DNA of 15,682 nucleotides, taken from assembly GCA_036268355.1 (NCBI GenBank), contig DATAUG010000194.1, positions 1-15,682 of the forward strand, in the 5' to 3' direction. Source of the DNA: DASQPJ01 sp036268355. GTDB taxonomy: Bacteria > Actinomycetota > Actinomycetes > Sporichthyales > Sporichthyaceae. Positions 1-6,888 of the stretch are shown here, one piece after another; the stretch's first letter is position 1; each line of letters begins with the position of its first letter. The translations under genes were made by a program, and so were the position numbers. Below the pieces are notes generated by a model. The model made no database searches, was not told the DNA's origin, and was given only the letters and a program-made list of their open reading frames with translations.

Positions 1-1270
1 CGGGCCGATCCCGCCGGACGCCGAGGTGCGGCTGGCCCAGTTCACCGACCTCGTCGCCACCGCGGTCGCCAATGCGCAGAACTGGTACTCGCTGGAGGCC
101 GGCCGCGACGAACTCGCCGGTCTCCTGCAGGAGCAGGCCGCACTGCGGCGCATAGCCACCCTCGTCGCCCGGGAGACCCATCCGGCCGAGATCTTCCTCG
201 CCGTCAGCGAGGAGGTGCGCCGCCTCCTCGGCGCCGACAGCGCCGGCATAGCCCGCTTCGAACCCGACGGTACCTCCGCCGTGCCTCTCGGCGGCGTCGG
301 CGACGTGCCGCTCAACCTGCCGGCCGGGACAGCCGTTCGCCTCCACGATTACTCGGCCCCGGCCCGCGTGTGGCAGACCGGACGCTGCGCACAGGTCGAC
401 GAGGACGAGTGGAGCGCCGCGACCGACCCGATGGCGCAGCGCCTGCGCGAGCTGGGAATCCGGTCGATGGTGGCCAGCCCGATCACCGTCGAAGGGCGCC
501 TGTGGGGCGTGGCCAATGCCTTGTCGAGGCAAGGACCGTTCCCGCCCGACACCGCCGAGCGGATGGCGGACTTCACCGAGCTCGTCGCGACCGCAGTGGG
601 GAACGCCGAGAGCCGCGCCCAGCTCGCGGCCTCGCGGACCCGGATCGTGGCGGCCGCGGACGAAGCCCGCCGCCGGATCGAGCGCGACCTGCACGACGGC
701 GCGCAACAACACCTGCTGGCGCTGGCGCTGCGGCTGCGCTCCTCGGCGGCGGCACCGCGCGACGGCGCCGATCTGCGAGCCGAGATCATTGAGGTGGCCA
801 CCGGGCTCACCGACGTGCTGGACGAACTGCAGGAGATCTCCCGAGGCATCCATCCGGCGATCCTGTCCAGCGCGGGGCTGCCCTCGGCCCTGCGTGCGCT
901 GGGCCGGCGCTCGGCAATACCGGTGGACATCGCGGTGCGGATCGACGGCCGCCTTCCGGAGGCGGTCGAGGTGGGCGCCTACTACGCCGTCTCGGAGATG
1001 CTGACGAACGCGGCCAAACACGCCCGAGCCTCGGTTGTGGAGGTGGACGCGGAAGCCTCCGACGGCACACTGCGGATACGCGTGCGCGACGACGGTGTCG
1101 GCGGCGCCGACCCGCAACGGGGCTCGGGACTGGTCGGGCTCAGGGACCGCATCGAGGCCCTCGGCGGCGCCTTCACCCTGCTCAGCCCGGCCGATGGCGG
1201 CACCACCGCGTGCTTCGAACTTCCGGTGCCGGTCGAGGGCGGGCGGCCTGTTCCCGGTCCGGGCGGGTAG
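1..1270 (+). CDS. GAF-domain sensor histidine kinase, NarL type (5' end outside window)
   Basis: This is the C-terminal part of a cytoplasmic two-component sensor kinase. The reading frame is open from base 2 to the TAG at 1268-1270, with no start in good context, so the gene begins upstream. The first ~28 visible residues are the end of one GAF domain: PPDAEVRLAQFTDLVATAVANA closely resembles the end of the complete GAF domain that follows, PPDTAERMADFTELVATAVGNA. That second GAF runs from about visible residue 45 to 210. A HisKA_3 dimerisation domain follows with H-box ERDLHDGAQQ (phospho-acceptor His at nt 692-694), then a HATPase_c domain with N-box (SEMLTNAAKHA), G1 (DDGVGG) and G2 (GSGLVGLRDR). 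In this family the GAF domains sense a ligand or redox state and the kinase phosphorylates a LuxR/NarL-type regulator. No such regulator lies downstream, so the partner is upstream or distant. No membrane segment is visible. Confidence 0.93.
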   Translation, partial: GPIPPDAEVRLAQFTDLVATAVANAQNWYSLEAGRDELAGLLQEQAALRRIATLVARETHPAEIFLAVSEEVRRLLGADSAGIARFEPDGTSAVPLGGVGDVPLNLPAGTAVRLHDYSAPARVWQTGRCAQVDEDEWSAATDPMAQRLRELGIRSMVASPITVEGRLWGVANALSRQGPFPPDTAERMADFTELVATAVGNAESRAQLAASRTRIVAAADEARRRIERDLHDGAQQHLLALALRLRSSAAAPRDGADLRAEIIEVATGLTDVLDELQEISRGIHPAILSSAGLPSALRALGRRSAIPVDIAVRIDGRLPEAVEVGAYYAVSEMLTNAAKHARASVVEVDAEASDGTLRIRVRDDGVGGADPQRGSGLVGLRDRIEALGGAFTLLSPADGGTTACFELPVPVEGGRPVPGPGG

Positions 1271-1452
1271 CTCACCGCACGCCGTCGGGATTCGACGCGG
1301 CCGGCGGGCGGCGGCCACGACGCAGCCGCGGCCTACCCGCTGGCAGGAATGGTGGATGGCGGCTGCCGGAGGGCGCTGACAGCCGTTAGCTGCGCAGACA
1401 GGGATGCGGCGCACCAGCGAGTCTGAATCGCGGCGCCGTCCCTGTTGTCAGG

Positions 1453-1487
1453 AGAACCGATGACCCGATCCGGGTACGACGAAACCC
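1453..1487. repeat. Duplicated start region, copy A (core)
   Basis: This 35-nt core matches 3091-3125 with a single mismatch. It covers the ribosome binding site to start codon spacer and the first nine codons of the molybdoenzyme gene. Weaker ungapped similarity continues rightward in the same frame for about 50-100 nt, and the octamer CCGTCCCT recurs 24 nt (copy A) and 25 nt (copy B) before the ATG. This is seen directly in the sequence. Confidence 0.9.
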
Positions 1488-1585
1488 TTGCTCGGCAAGG
1501 TAAGTGCAGCGTGCTGGACGGACCACCGATCCGGGCCACCGGCGGGGGCCGGATGCCGGGTCCGGCCGGTCGGGTGCGGGGGTAG
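1460..1585 (+). CDS. 41-aa leader peptide / orphan N-terminal fragment of the YdeP-like gene
   Basis: A short ORF starts at ATG 1460, preceded by AGGAG at 1450-1454, and stops at TAG 1583-1585, five bases before the GTG of the reductase gene. Its first residues, MTRSGYDETLARQG, match MTRSAYDETPARPG of the molybdoenzyme at 3098, and the DNA is repeated too. The protein similarity fades after about 25 residues and no Fe-S or molybdopterin motif is reached. It is therefore either a dead fragment left by duplication or a translated leader that delivers ribosomes to the next gene by coupling. The good ribosome binding site and the tight spacing favour translation; a function for the peptide itself is not implied. 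Confidence 0.45.
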   Translation: MTRSGYDETLARQGKCSVLDGPPIRATGGGRMPGPAGRVRG

Positions 1586-1590
1586 CGGCC

Positions 1591-2622
1591 GTGTACGTGG
1601 TTTGCGGTGCCGGTGCGATCGGCGGGGTCGTGGCCGCGATGCTGGCCAAGGCAGGCCTGCAGGTAGCTCTGCTGGCGCGTGGTGCGAACGAGGAGCGAAT
1701 CCGAGCCCAAGGGTTGCGGCTGCGCACGCCCACCGAGGACGTGGTGGTGATGGTGCCGACCGTGACCTCGCTGCGGGAGCTGGGACCGGCTCCGGGCACG
1801 GTGGCCCTGTTGGCGGTGAAGTCGCAGGACACCTTCGGGCTGGCCCGCGAGCTGGCCCAGGTGATCGGCGCGGGCTGCCCGGTGGTCTGTCTGCAGAACG
1901 GGGTCGACAACGAGCGCACCGCCGCACGGTTCTTCGACAACGTCTACGCCACTGCCGTGATGGCGCCCAACGCCTACCTGCGCCCCGGTGAATTCGAGGC
2001 CTACTCCTCGCCGGTCCCGGGAGTCCTGGAACACGGCCGCTACTGCGGCGGTTCGGACGAGCAGTTGGCGAAACTGGCGGCCGACCTGGGCACGGCCGGG
2101 TTCGAAAGTCACGTCGTGCCCGACGTGATGGCCGTCAAGTACGGCAAGCTGCTGACGAATCTGGGCAACGCCGTCGAGGTGGTCTGCGGCCCACCGGCAC
2201 GGAACGGCCCGTTGACCTCGGCGGCCCAGGACGAGGGCCGCGCCTGCCTGGACCGCGCGGGAATCGCCTACCGGCACAGTTCGGCGTGGTCGGCCCTGGT
2301 GATGCCGCGTCAGATCGGCGGCCTGGAACGGGCAGGCAGCTCGACCTGGCAGAGCATCGAACGGGGCCGGAGCACCGAGACCGACTACCTCAACGGCGAG
2401 ATCGTCATGATCGCCCGCCGCGCCGGGGCCCGGGCACCGATCAACGCCGAACTGCAGCGCCTGGTCGCCAGTGTCGAGGCCAGACCCGAGACAGTCGGCA
2501 CCCACGACGAGGCCGAGGTCCTGGCCCGCGCCCTGGCGGTCGCGCAAGAACCCAACGAACCCACCGGGCCGACCGGCCCGGAAACAGCGAAGGAATGCAG
2601 ATGCGCAGATATTCAGTTCTGA
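1591..2622 (+). CDS. Ketopantoate reductase-like (ApbA/PanE family) oxidoreductase
   Basis: This 343-aa soluble NAD(P)H-dependent reductase belongs to the PanE/ApbA family. Characterised members reduce 2-dehydropantoate to pantoate in the pantothenate/CoA pathway, but many paralogues act on other 2-oxo acids. The start is GTG 1591 (GGGGG at 1578-1582), which places the Rossmann motif GAGAIGG at residues 6-12; the frame is open further upstream, but that stretch is low complexity. Visible family residues are K77 in LAVKSQD, N103 in LQNGVDN, and the C-terminal active-site region MAVKYGKLLTNLGNA with K186 and N190, then TETDYLNGE at 262-270. It is slightly longer than E. coli PanE (303 aa), with a Pro/Thr-rich tail. 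The gene follows the leader ORF by 5 nt and overlaps the secreted-protein gene by 22 nt. No other pan gene is adjacent, so the substrate is uncertain and I give no symbol. Confidence 0.88.
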   Translation: MYVVCGAGAIGGVVAAMLAKAGLQVALLARGANEERIRAQGLRLRTPTEDVVVMVPTVTSLRELGPAPGTVALLAVKSQDTFGLARELAQVIGAGCPVVCLQNGVDNERTAARFFDNVYATAVMAPNAYLRPGEFEAYSSPVPGVLEHGRYCGGSDEQLAKLAADLGTAGFESHVVPDVMAVKYGKLLTNLGNAVEVVCGPPARNGPLTSAAQDEGRACLDRAGIAYRHSSAWSALVMPRQIGGLERAGSSTWQSIERGRSTETDYLNGEIVMIARRAGARAPINAELQRLVASVEARPETVGTHDEAEVLARALAVAQEPNEPTGPTGPETAKECRCADIQF

Positions 2623-2996
2623 GCAGGGCCGCAGCAACGGCCGCGGTTTGCGTGCTCGCCGCAGGACTCGTCGTCGGGGGCACCGCAGCGGCCTCCGCAG
2701 CAGACGTGCCGGCGTCCCGGGTCCCAGCCCTTGCCACGTCGGCCCCGTTCGCTCCCCGCCCCGGCGGAGGACACGGTGGCCACGGGCACGGCGGCGGAGG
2801 CAGGTACCACGGTGGCGGCTACGGCGGTGGCGGCTACGGCGGTGGCGGCTACGGCGGCTACCACGGTGGCGGCTACGGCGGCTACCGCGGTGACGACTCC
2901 TACGGCGACGATGGCTCCTACGGCGACGACGGGTACTCCGACGGTTGCGAGTACCCCTACTACAGCGGCTACTACAACCCTTACGACGACTGCTGA
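2601..2996 (+). CDS. Small secreted Gly/Tyr/His-rich low-complexity protein
   Basis: This 131-aa protein has a clear Sec signal peptide: MRRYS, a hydrophobic core AVCVLAAGLVVGG, then AAASAA with likely cleavage near residue 35. The mature part begins with a Ser/Pro/Ala stretch, then a His/Gly segment (GGGHGGHGHGGGG), GGGGY-type repeats encoded by 15-nt tandem DNA units around 2814-2890, an acidic DDSYGDDGSYGDDG repeat, and a Tyr-rich C-terminus with two cysteines (C116-ish and the last residue). The start at ATG 2601 is preferred over ATG 2595 because AAGGA at 2590-2594 lies 6 nt before it. It overlaps the reductase gene by 22 nt, so the two are probably translated together, and a hairpin follows. 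No known domain was recognised. His/Asp/Tyr richness could mean metal binding or an aggregating surface protein; this is inference. Confidence 0.78.
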   Translation: MRRYSVLSRAAATAAVCVLAAGLVVGGTAAASAADVPASRVPALATSAPFAPRPGGGHGGHGHGGGGRYHGGGYGGGGYGGGGYGGYHGGGYGGYRGDDSYGDDGSYGDDGYSDGCEYPYYSGYYNPYDDC

Positions 2997-3010
2997 ACCG
3001 GGCGTCCCGT

Positions 3011-3041
3011 CGCGACCGGAGCGGTCATCGCTCCGGTCGCG
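3011..3041. terminator. Perfect hairpin, likely transcription terminator
   Basis: Arms CGCGACCGGAGCG (3011-3023) and its exact complement (3029-3041) enclose a 5-nt loop, 14 nt after the stop of the secreted-protein gene. There is no U-run, as is common for actinobacterial stem-only terminators. It probably ends the reductase/secreted-protein transcript and separates it from the molybdoenzyme gene. Confidence 0.75.
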
Positions 3042-3090
3042 GATGGTGCCCCGACGGCGATGCATGCGGCCTCCGTCCCTCTGCGAGGAG

Positions 3091-3125
3091 AGAACCGATG
3101 ACCCGATCCGCGTACGACGAAACCC
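3091..3125. repeat. Duplicated start region, copy B (core)
   Basis: This is the partner of 1453-1487, with 34 of 35 bases identical. Here it forms the spacer and first nine codons of the intact molybdoenzyme gene, so this copy is probably the parental one. Confidence 0.9.
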
Positions 3126-5545
3126 CCGCCCGGCCTGGTGAGAGCAGCATGCTGGGCGGATCCCCGACCGAAGCCGCCCGCGGGCGCGGACCGGGCTCGG
3201 CGGCCGGGGTCGAGCAGAAGGACTACCGGCACCCGACGGCGGGCTGGGGCGCGGCACGCAGCGTGGCAAAGGTCCTGGCCCGGACCCACGAGGTCGTCGA
3301 GGGTTCGCGCTCCCTGCTGACCATGAACCACGAGAACCGCGGCTTCGACTGTCCGGGCTGCGCGTGGCCCGACGCGACCAACGGCCTGCACCTGGACATC
3401 TGTGAGAACGGCATCAAGCACGTGACGTGGGAGATGACGCCGAAGCGGGTCGGTCGCGCCTTCTTCGAGGCGCACACGGTGACTGAGCTGACCTCCTGGG
3501 ACGACTTCTCACTCGAGGACCAGGGCCGACTCACCGAGCCGATGCGCTACGACGCCGCGACCGACAAGTACGTCCCGGTCTCGTGGCCGCAGGCCTTCGA
3601 ACTCGTCGGTGCGACCCTGAAGAGCCTCGACAGCCCCGATCAGGCCGCCTTTTACACCTCCGGGCGACTGTCCAACGAGGCGACGTTCCTTTATCAGCTC
3701 TGGGCCCGCGAGTTCGGCACGAACAACCTGCCGGACTGCTCAAACATGTGTCACGAGGCCAGCGGCAGAGCCTTGACCGCCGCCATCGGCAGCGGCAAAG
3801 GGACGGTCGACCTGGTCGACTGGACGCACGCCGAGGCAATCTTCGTCGTCGGCACGAACGCGGCATCCAACGCCCCGCGCATGCTGACCTCGCTCGCGGA
3901 GGCATTCCGCCGCGGTGCGCAGATTGTGCACATCAACCCGCTGATCGAGGCCGCGTCCCGCGAGACCATCGTGCCGCACGAGATCCTCGCGATGGCGCGC
4001 TTCCACCCGACCAGCACCGGGACGATGAACGTGCAGCCACGGATCGCCGGGGACATGGCCCTGTTCCGCGGTGTCGCCAAGGCGACCCTCGAAGCTGCCC
4101 GGACCGAGGCCAAGGCCGTTGATCACGAGTTCATCGCGCGGCACACCCAAGGCTTCGAGGCGTACCAGAAGTTGTGCACCGACACCCCCTGGCCCGAACT
4201 CGAACGCCTGGCCGGCGTCAACGAGGCGGTCATGCGCCGGGTGGCCGACGTGTACGCACGGTCCAGCCGCACGATCATCAGCTGGTGCCTGGGAATCACC
4301 CAGCAGGAACACGGCGTCGACACCGTCCGGGAGATCGTGAACCTGCTGCTGCTGCGGGGAAACATCGGCCGCGAGGGCGCCGGCCCGTGCCCGATCCGGG
4401 GGCACAGCAACGTCCAGGGCAACCGCACCTGCGGCATCGACCACCGCCCGAAGGCCGCCTTCCTGGACCGGCTCGCCACAGCGTGCGGGATCGACCCGCC
4501 CCGCGAGGAGGGCCTCGGCACCGTCGCCACGATCGAGGCGATGCAGCGCGGTGCCGTCAAGGTGTTCGTGTCGATGGGCGGCAACTTCGTCCTGGCCGCG
4601 CCGGACACCGCCTACACCTTCCAAGCCATGCGGAAATGCGATCTGACGGTCCAGGTCAGCACCAAACTCAACCGGAGCCATCTCGTCCACGGCAAGGCGG
4701 CGCTGATCCTGCCGTGCCTTGGCCGCTCCGAGAAGGACGAGCAGCGGTCCGGGATCCAGGCGGTCAGCGTCGAGGACTCGATGAGCATGGTCCACCTGTC
4801 GCGGGGCATGAAGCGGCCGGCCTCGCCCCGGCTGCGGTCGGAGCCCGCCATCATCGCCGGGATGGCCCTGGCCAGCCTGCCGGCCACCTCAACGCCGTGG
4901 GAGCACTACGTCGAGAACTACGACAACATCCGCGACAAGATGGCCGAGGTCCTCGACGGTTTCGAGGACTTCAACCGGCGCGCGCACACCAGGTTCGGGT
5001 TCCGGATCAAGCAGCCGGCCCGCGAGCTGATCTTCCTCACCGAATCTGGAAAGGCCGAGTTCTCCACCGCGGCGCTGCACGACGACGAGCTCGCAAAGGG
5101 CCTCCTGATGCTCGGCACGATGCGCTCGCACGATCAGTGGAACACCACCATCTACTCCAACGACGATCGCTATCGCGGCGTCAGAAACCTGCGCACGCTG
5201 GTTTTCATGAACACCCGCGACATGGCCGAGCGTGGCGTGCCCGACTTCGGTCCGGTGGACATCACCAGCTATGCGAAGGACGGGTCGACGCGGCACGTCT
5301 ACGGCTACCGGGCGATCGCCTACGACATCCCGGCCGGGAACGTGGCCGGGTACATGCCGGAGCTGAACGCCCTGTGCCCGATCGGCGACTTCAGCTCCCA
5401 GAGCGAGCAGCCACTCACCAAGCACATCAAGGTCCGCATAGTCCCGAGCCGCGTCATGGTCCCGGGCCACGTCGGCGCGAGCTCGCAGGCCGTGCGGCGG
5501 ACAGCGGGTCGGCTGCCGGGGGCCCCGAGTGGGGTTCGGGCTTGA
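3098..5545 (+). CDS. FdhF/YdeP-family molybdopterin oxidoreductase
   Basis: This 815-aa cytoplasmic enzyme belongs to the DMSO-reductase superfamily, YdeP/FdhF-like branch, which binds bis-molybdopterin guanine dinucleotide. The start ATG 3098 has GAGGAG at 3085-3090, and a ~75-residue low-complexity N-terminal extension precedes the conserved core. Visible motifs are FDCPGCAWPD (C85, C88) with C102 in ICENG, a probable Fe-S ligand set; YTSGRLSNEATF; and NNLPDCSNMCHEASG, where C218-H219 occupies the position of the Mo-ligating Cys/Sec of formate dehydrogenases. NLLLLRGNIGREGAG and PIRGHSNVQGNRT (cofactor binding) and a C-terminal molydop-binding domain follow. E. coli YdeP (about 760 aa) is linked to acid resistance, but the reaction is not established, so formate oxidation should not be assumed. 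No beta or gamma subunit and no fdhD lies nearby. The protein ends with a basic, Pro-rich tail. Confidence 0.93.
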   Translation: MTRSAYDETPARPGESSMLGGSPTEAARGRGPGSAAGVEQKDYRHPTAGWGAARSVAKVLARTHEVVEGSRSLLTMNHENRGFDCPGCAWPDATNGLHLDICENGIKHVTWEMTPKRVGRAFFEAHTVTELTSWDDFSLEDQGRLTEPMRYDAATDKYVPVSWPQAFELVGATLKSLDSPDQAAFYTSGRLSNEATFLYQLWAREFGTNNLPDCSNMCHEASGRALTAAIGSGKGTVDLVDWTHAEAIFVVGTNAASNAPRMLTSLAEAFRRGAQIVHINPLIEAASRETIVPHEILAMARFHPTSTGTMNVQPRIAGDMALFRGVAKATLEAARTEAKAVDHEFIARHTQGFEAYQKLCTDTPWPELERLAGVNEAVMRRVADVYARSSRTIISWCLGITQQEHGVDTVREIVNLLLLRGNIGREGAGPCPIRGHSNVQGNRTCGIDHRPKAAFLDRLATACGIDPPREEGLGTVATIEAMQRGAVKVFVSMGGNFVLAAPDTAYTFQAMRKCDLTVQVSTKLNRSHLVHGKAALILPCLGRSEKDEQRSGIQAVSVEDSMSMVHLSRGMKRPASPRLRSEPAIIAGMALASLPATSTPWEHYVENYDNIRDKMAEVLDGFEDFNRRAHTRFGFRIKQPARELIFLTESGKAEFSTAALHDDELAKGLLMLGTMRSHDQWNTTIYSNDDRYRGVRNLRTLVFMNTRDMAERGVPDFGPVDITSYAKDGSTRHVYGYRAIAYDIPAGNVAGYMPELNALCPIGDFSSQSEQPLTKHIKVRIVPSRVMVPGHVGASSQAVRRTAGRLPGAPSGVRA

Positions 5546-5592
5546 TGCCAATTCGTTCGACGGGTCGACCTGCGGTCGGCATCGGTACGAGC

Positions 5593-5636
5593 AGAACCAA
5601 CCCAGAACCAACCCAGGACGAACCCAGGACAACGGA
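5593..5636 (+). repeat. 11-bp tandem repeat overlapping the ribosome binding site
   Basis: Four successive 11-nt units are visible: AGAACCAACCC at 5593 and 5604 (identical), AGGACGAACCC at 5615, and the diverged AGGACAACGGA at 5626, which runs into the GGAGG ribosome binding site at 5634-5638. The stretch is low in G on this strand and unlike its surroundings. It could alter leader length by slippage or bind a regulator. Confidence 0.75.
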
Positions 5637-5644
5637 GGTATCCG

Positions 5645-6619
5645 GTGCGTGCATTGCGTTTCGACCGGTTCGGTGGTCCCGACGTGCTCGAGGTCGCGGA
5701 GGTGCCCGATCCGGTGGCGGACAAGGGTTTCGCGGTGATCGCCGTGAAGGCCGCCTCGGTCAATCCCTCGGATGTGAAGAATGTGGCCGGGGCGATGGAT
5801 TGGACGGTGCTGCCCCGCGTGCCGGGGCGGGATTTCGCCGGGGTGGTGGTGGCCGGTCCGCCGGAGTGGGTCGGGGCGGAGGTCTGGGGTACCGGCGGGG
5901 ACATCGGGTTCACGTTGGACGGCTCGCACGCGCAGTTGCTGCGGGTGCCGGTCAGTGCGCTGGCCCGTAAGCCGGAGTCGCTGAGTTTCGACGAGGCCGC
6001 GACGGTGGGGGTGAACTTCGTGGTCGGTTGGGTCGGCGCGGTCGAGACCGCCGAGCTGGCCAAGGGCGAGACCATCGCGGTGTTCGGGGTCTCCGGTGGG
6101 GTGGGTGGCGCGGTGGCACAGATCGCCCGCTCGCTGGGCGCGCGGGTGATCGGGGTCGACCTGGTGGCGCCGGCGGCCGCAACCCCGGCAGCGGCGGCCA
6201 TCGATGAGTTCGTGCGGTTCGAGGCAGGCTCGCCCGACACCGGGGCGGAGATCAGAGCGCTGATCGGCGGCGCCGGCGCGGAGGTCGTCTACGACGCGGT
6301 CGGTGGCGTGACCACCGCGGCCGCCCTGGATTCCCTGGCCCAACGGGGTAGGCTGGTCGTGATCAGCGCGGTGGGTACCCGGACCGTAGAGATCGACCTG
6401 GTGGACCTCTACCACCGGGAGCTTCGGATCCTCGGCGCGGACAGCGGAAAGCTGGACGTGACCGCCTCGGCCGCCCGGCTCTCACTGCTGGCGCCCCGAT
6501 TCGAAACCGGAGAATTCCGTCCACTGCCGGTAGCTCTGCATTTCGAGCTGGCCCAGAGCGAACTCGCCTATCAGGCGGTCGCCGACCACATTCCGGGCCG
6601 TGTCGTCATCCGGCCGTGA
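5645..6619 (+). CDS. Quinone oxidoreductase-like, zinc-free MDR family protein
   Basis: This 324-aa NAD(P)H-dependent medium-chain dehydrogenase/reductase belongs to the quinone oxidoreductase (QOR, zeta-crystallin-like) group, cytosolic. The start GTG 5645 has GGAGG at 5634-5638. The N-terminal GroES-like domain shows ALRFDRFGGPDVL, VKAASVNPSDVKN (residues 35-46) and VPGRDFAGVV (59-68). It lacks the catalytic and structural zinc cysteines of alcohol dehydrogenases, which points to quinone, enone or aldehyde reduction. The Rossmann domain has GVSGGVGGAVAQIARSLGA (148-166), the AxxGxxG-type motif of this group. The C-terminus VADHIPGRVVIRP is typical. Its stop overlaps the start of the XapX gene, so the two are likely co-expressed. 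A 99-nt gap with the tandem repeat separates it from the molybdoenzyme gene. Confidence 0.92.
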   Translation: MRALRFDRFGGPDVLEVAEVPDPVADKGFAVIAVKAASVNPSDVKNVAGAMDWTVLPRVPGRDFAGVVVAGPPEWVGAEVWGTGGDIGFTLDGSHAQLLRVPVSALARKPESLSFDEAATVGVNFVVGWVGAVETAELAKGETIAVFGVSGGVGGAVAQIARSLGARVIGVDLVAPAAATPAAAAIDEFVRFEAGSPDTGAEIRALIGGAGAEVVYDAVGGVTTAAALDSLAQRGRLVVISAVGTRTVEIDLVDLYHRELRILGADSGKLDVTASAARLSLLAPRFETGEFRPLPVALHFELAQSELAYQAVADHIPGRVVIRP

Positions 6620-6816
6620 CCCGCACCGATGAGCAGGACCAGGAAATGACGAGGACCGCCGCAGTGCAGTTCGCGATATCGCTGGGGATCGGAGTAGTGG
6701 TCGGCATCGGCTACGGAATGCTCAGGGTCCGCTCACCCGCACCTCCGCCGATTGCCCTGGTAGGACTGCTCGGAATGCTCGTGGGACAACAGCTCATCAG
6801 CTGGTGGCGCGGGTAG
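6616..6816 (+). CDS. XapX-domain small membrane protein
   Basis: This protein of up to 66 aa has two membrane segments: FAISLGIGVVVGIGYGML, then a turn with the family signature RVRSPAPPPIALVGLLGML, and VGQQLI before a basic end. The RSPAPP...GLLGML motif identifies the XapX family (DUF1427), whose function is unknown. GTG 6616 overlaps the TGA of the preceding gene (GTGA), fitting translational coupling. ATG 6646 is an alternative start giving 56 aa, with AGGA only one base away. The hydrophobic core is the same for either start. Its place between two oxidoreductase genes suggests a shared operon but gives no specific role. Confidence 0.85.
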   Translation: MTRTDEQDQEMTRTAAVQFAISLGIGVVVGIGYGMLRVRSPAPPPIALVGLLGMLVGQQLISWWRG

Positions 6817-6888
6817 CCGACCGACGTCGGGAACTGGCGCAGGCTGGGGTGATGGACATCGTGGGTCAGGGCGCAGAGAGGTGGACAG

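Noticed and set aside
2286..2600. N-terminal extension of the Gly-rich protein to 236 aa
   Set aside because: It would overlap most of the reductase C-terminus; the signal peptide and ribosome binding site fix the start at 2601.
1333..2637. Long minus-strand open frame opposite the reductase gene
   Set aside because: It is His/Arg/Gly/Gln-rich without any motif and lies opposite a clear PanE-family gene; it is a GC-bias shadow.
2613..3269. Minus-strand frame with Val/Ala repeats opposite the Gly-rich gene
   Set aside because: The VAAVAATAVAATA repeats are only the antisense reading of the Gly/Tyr codon repeats, and no plausible start signal is present.
3740..4795. Minus-strand 351-aa frame inside the molybdoenzyme gene
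   Set aside because: It is fully antisense to conserved YdeP motifs and its composition is that of a shadow frame.
5544..5583. GATGCC...GGCATC inverted repeat after the molybdoenzyme gene, as a terminator
   Set aside because: It has only six-base arms with a 28-nt loop and overlaps the stop codon; too weak to call.
4889..6415. Minus-strand 508-aa frame spanning two genes
   Set aside because: It crosses the molybdoenzyme/quinone oxidoreductase boundary, is His/Arg/Asp-rich and shows no domain.
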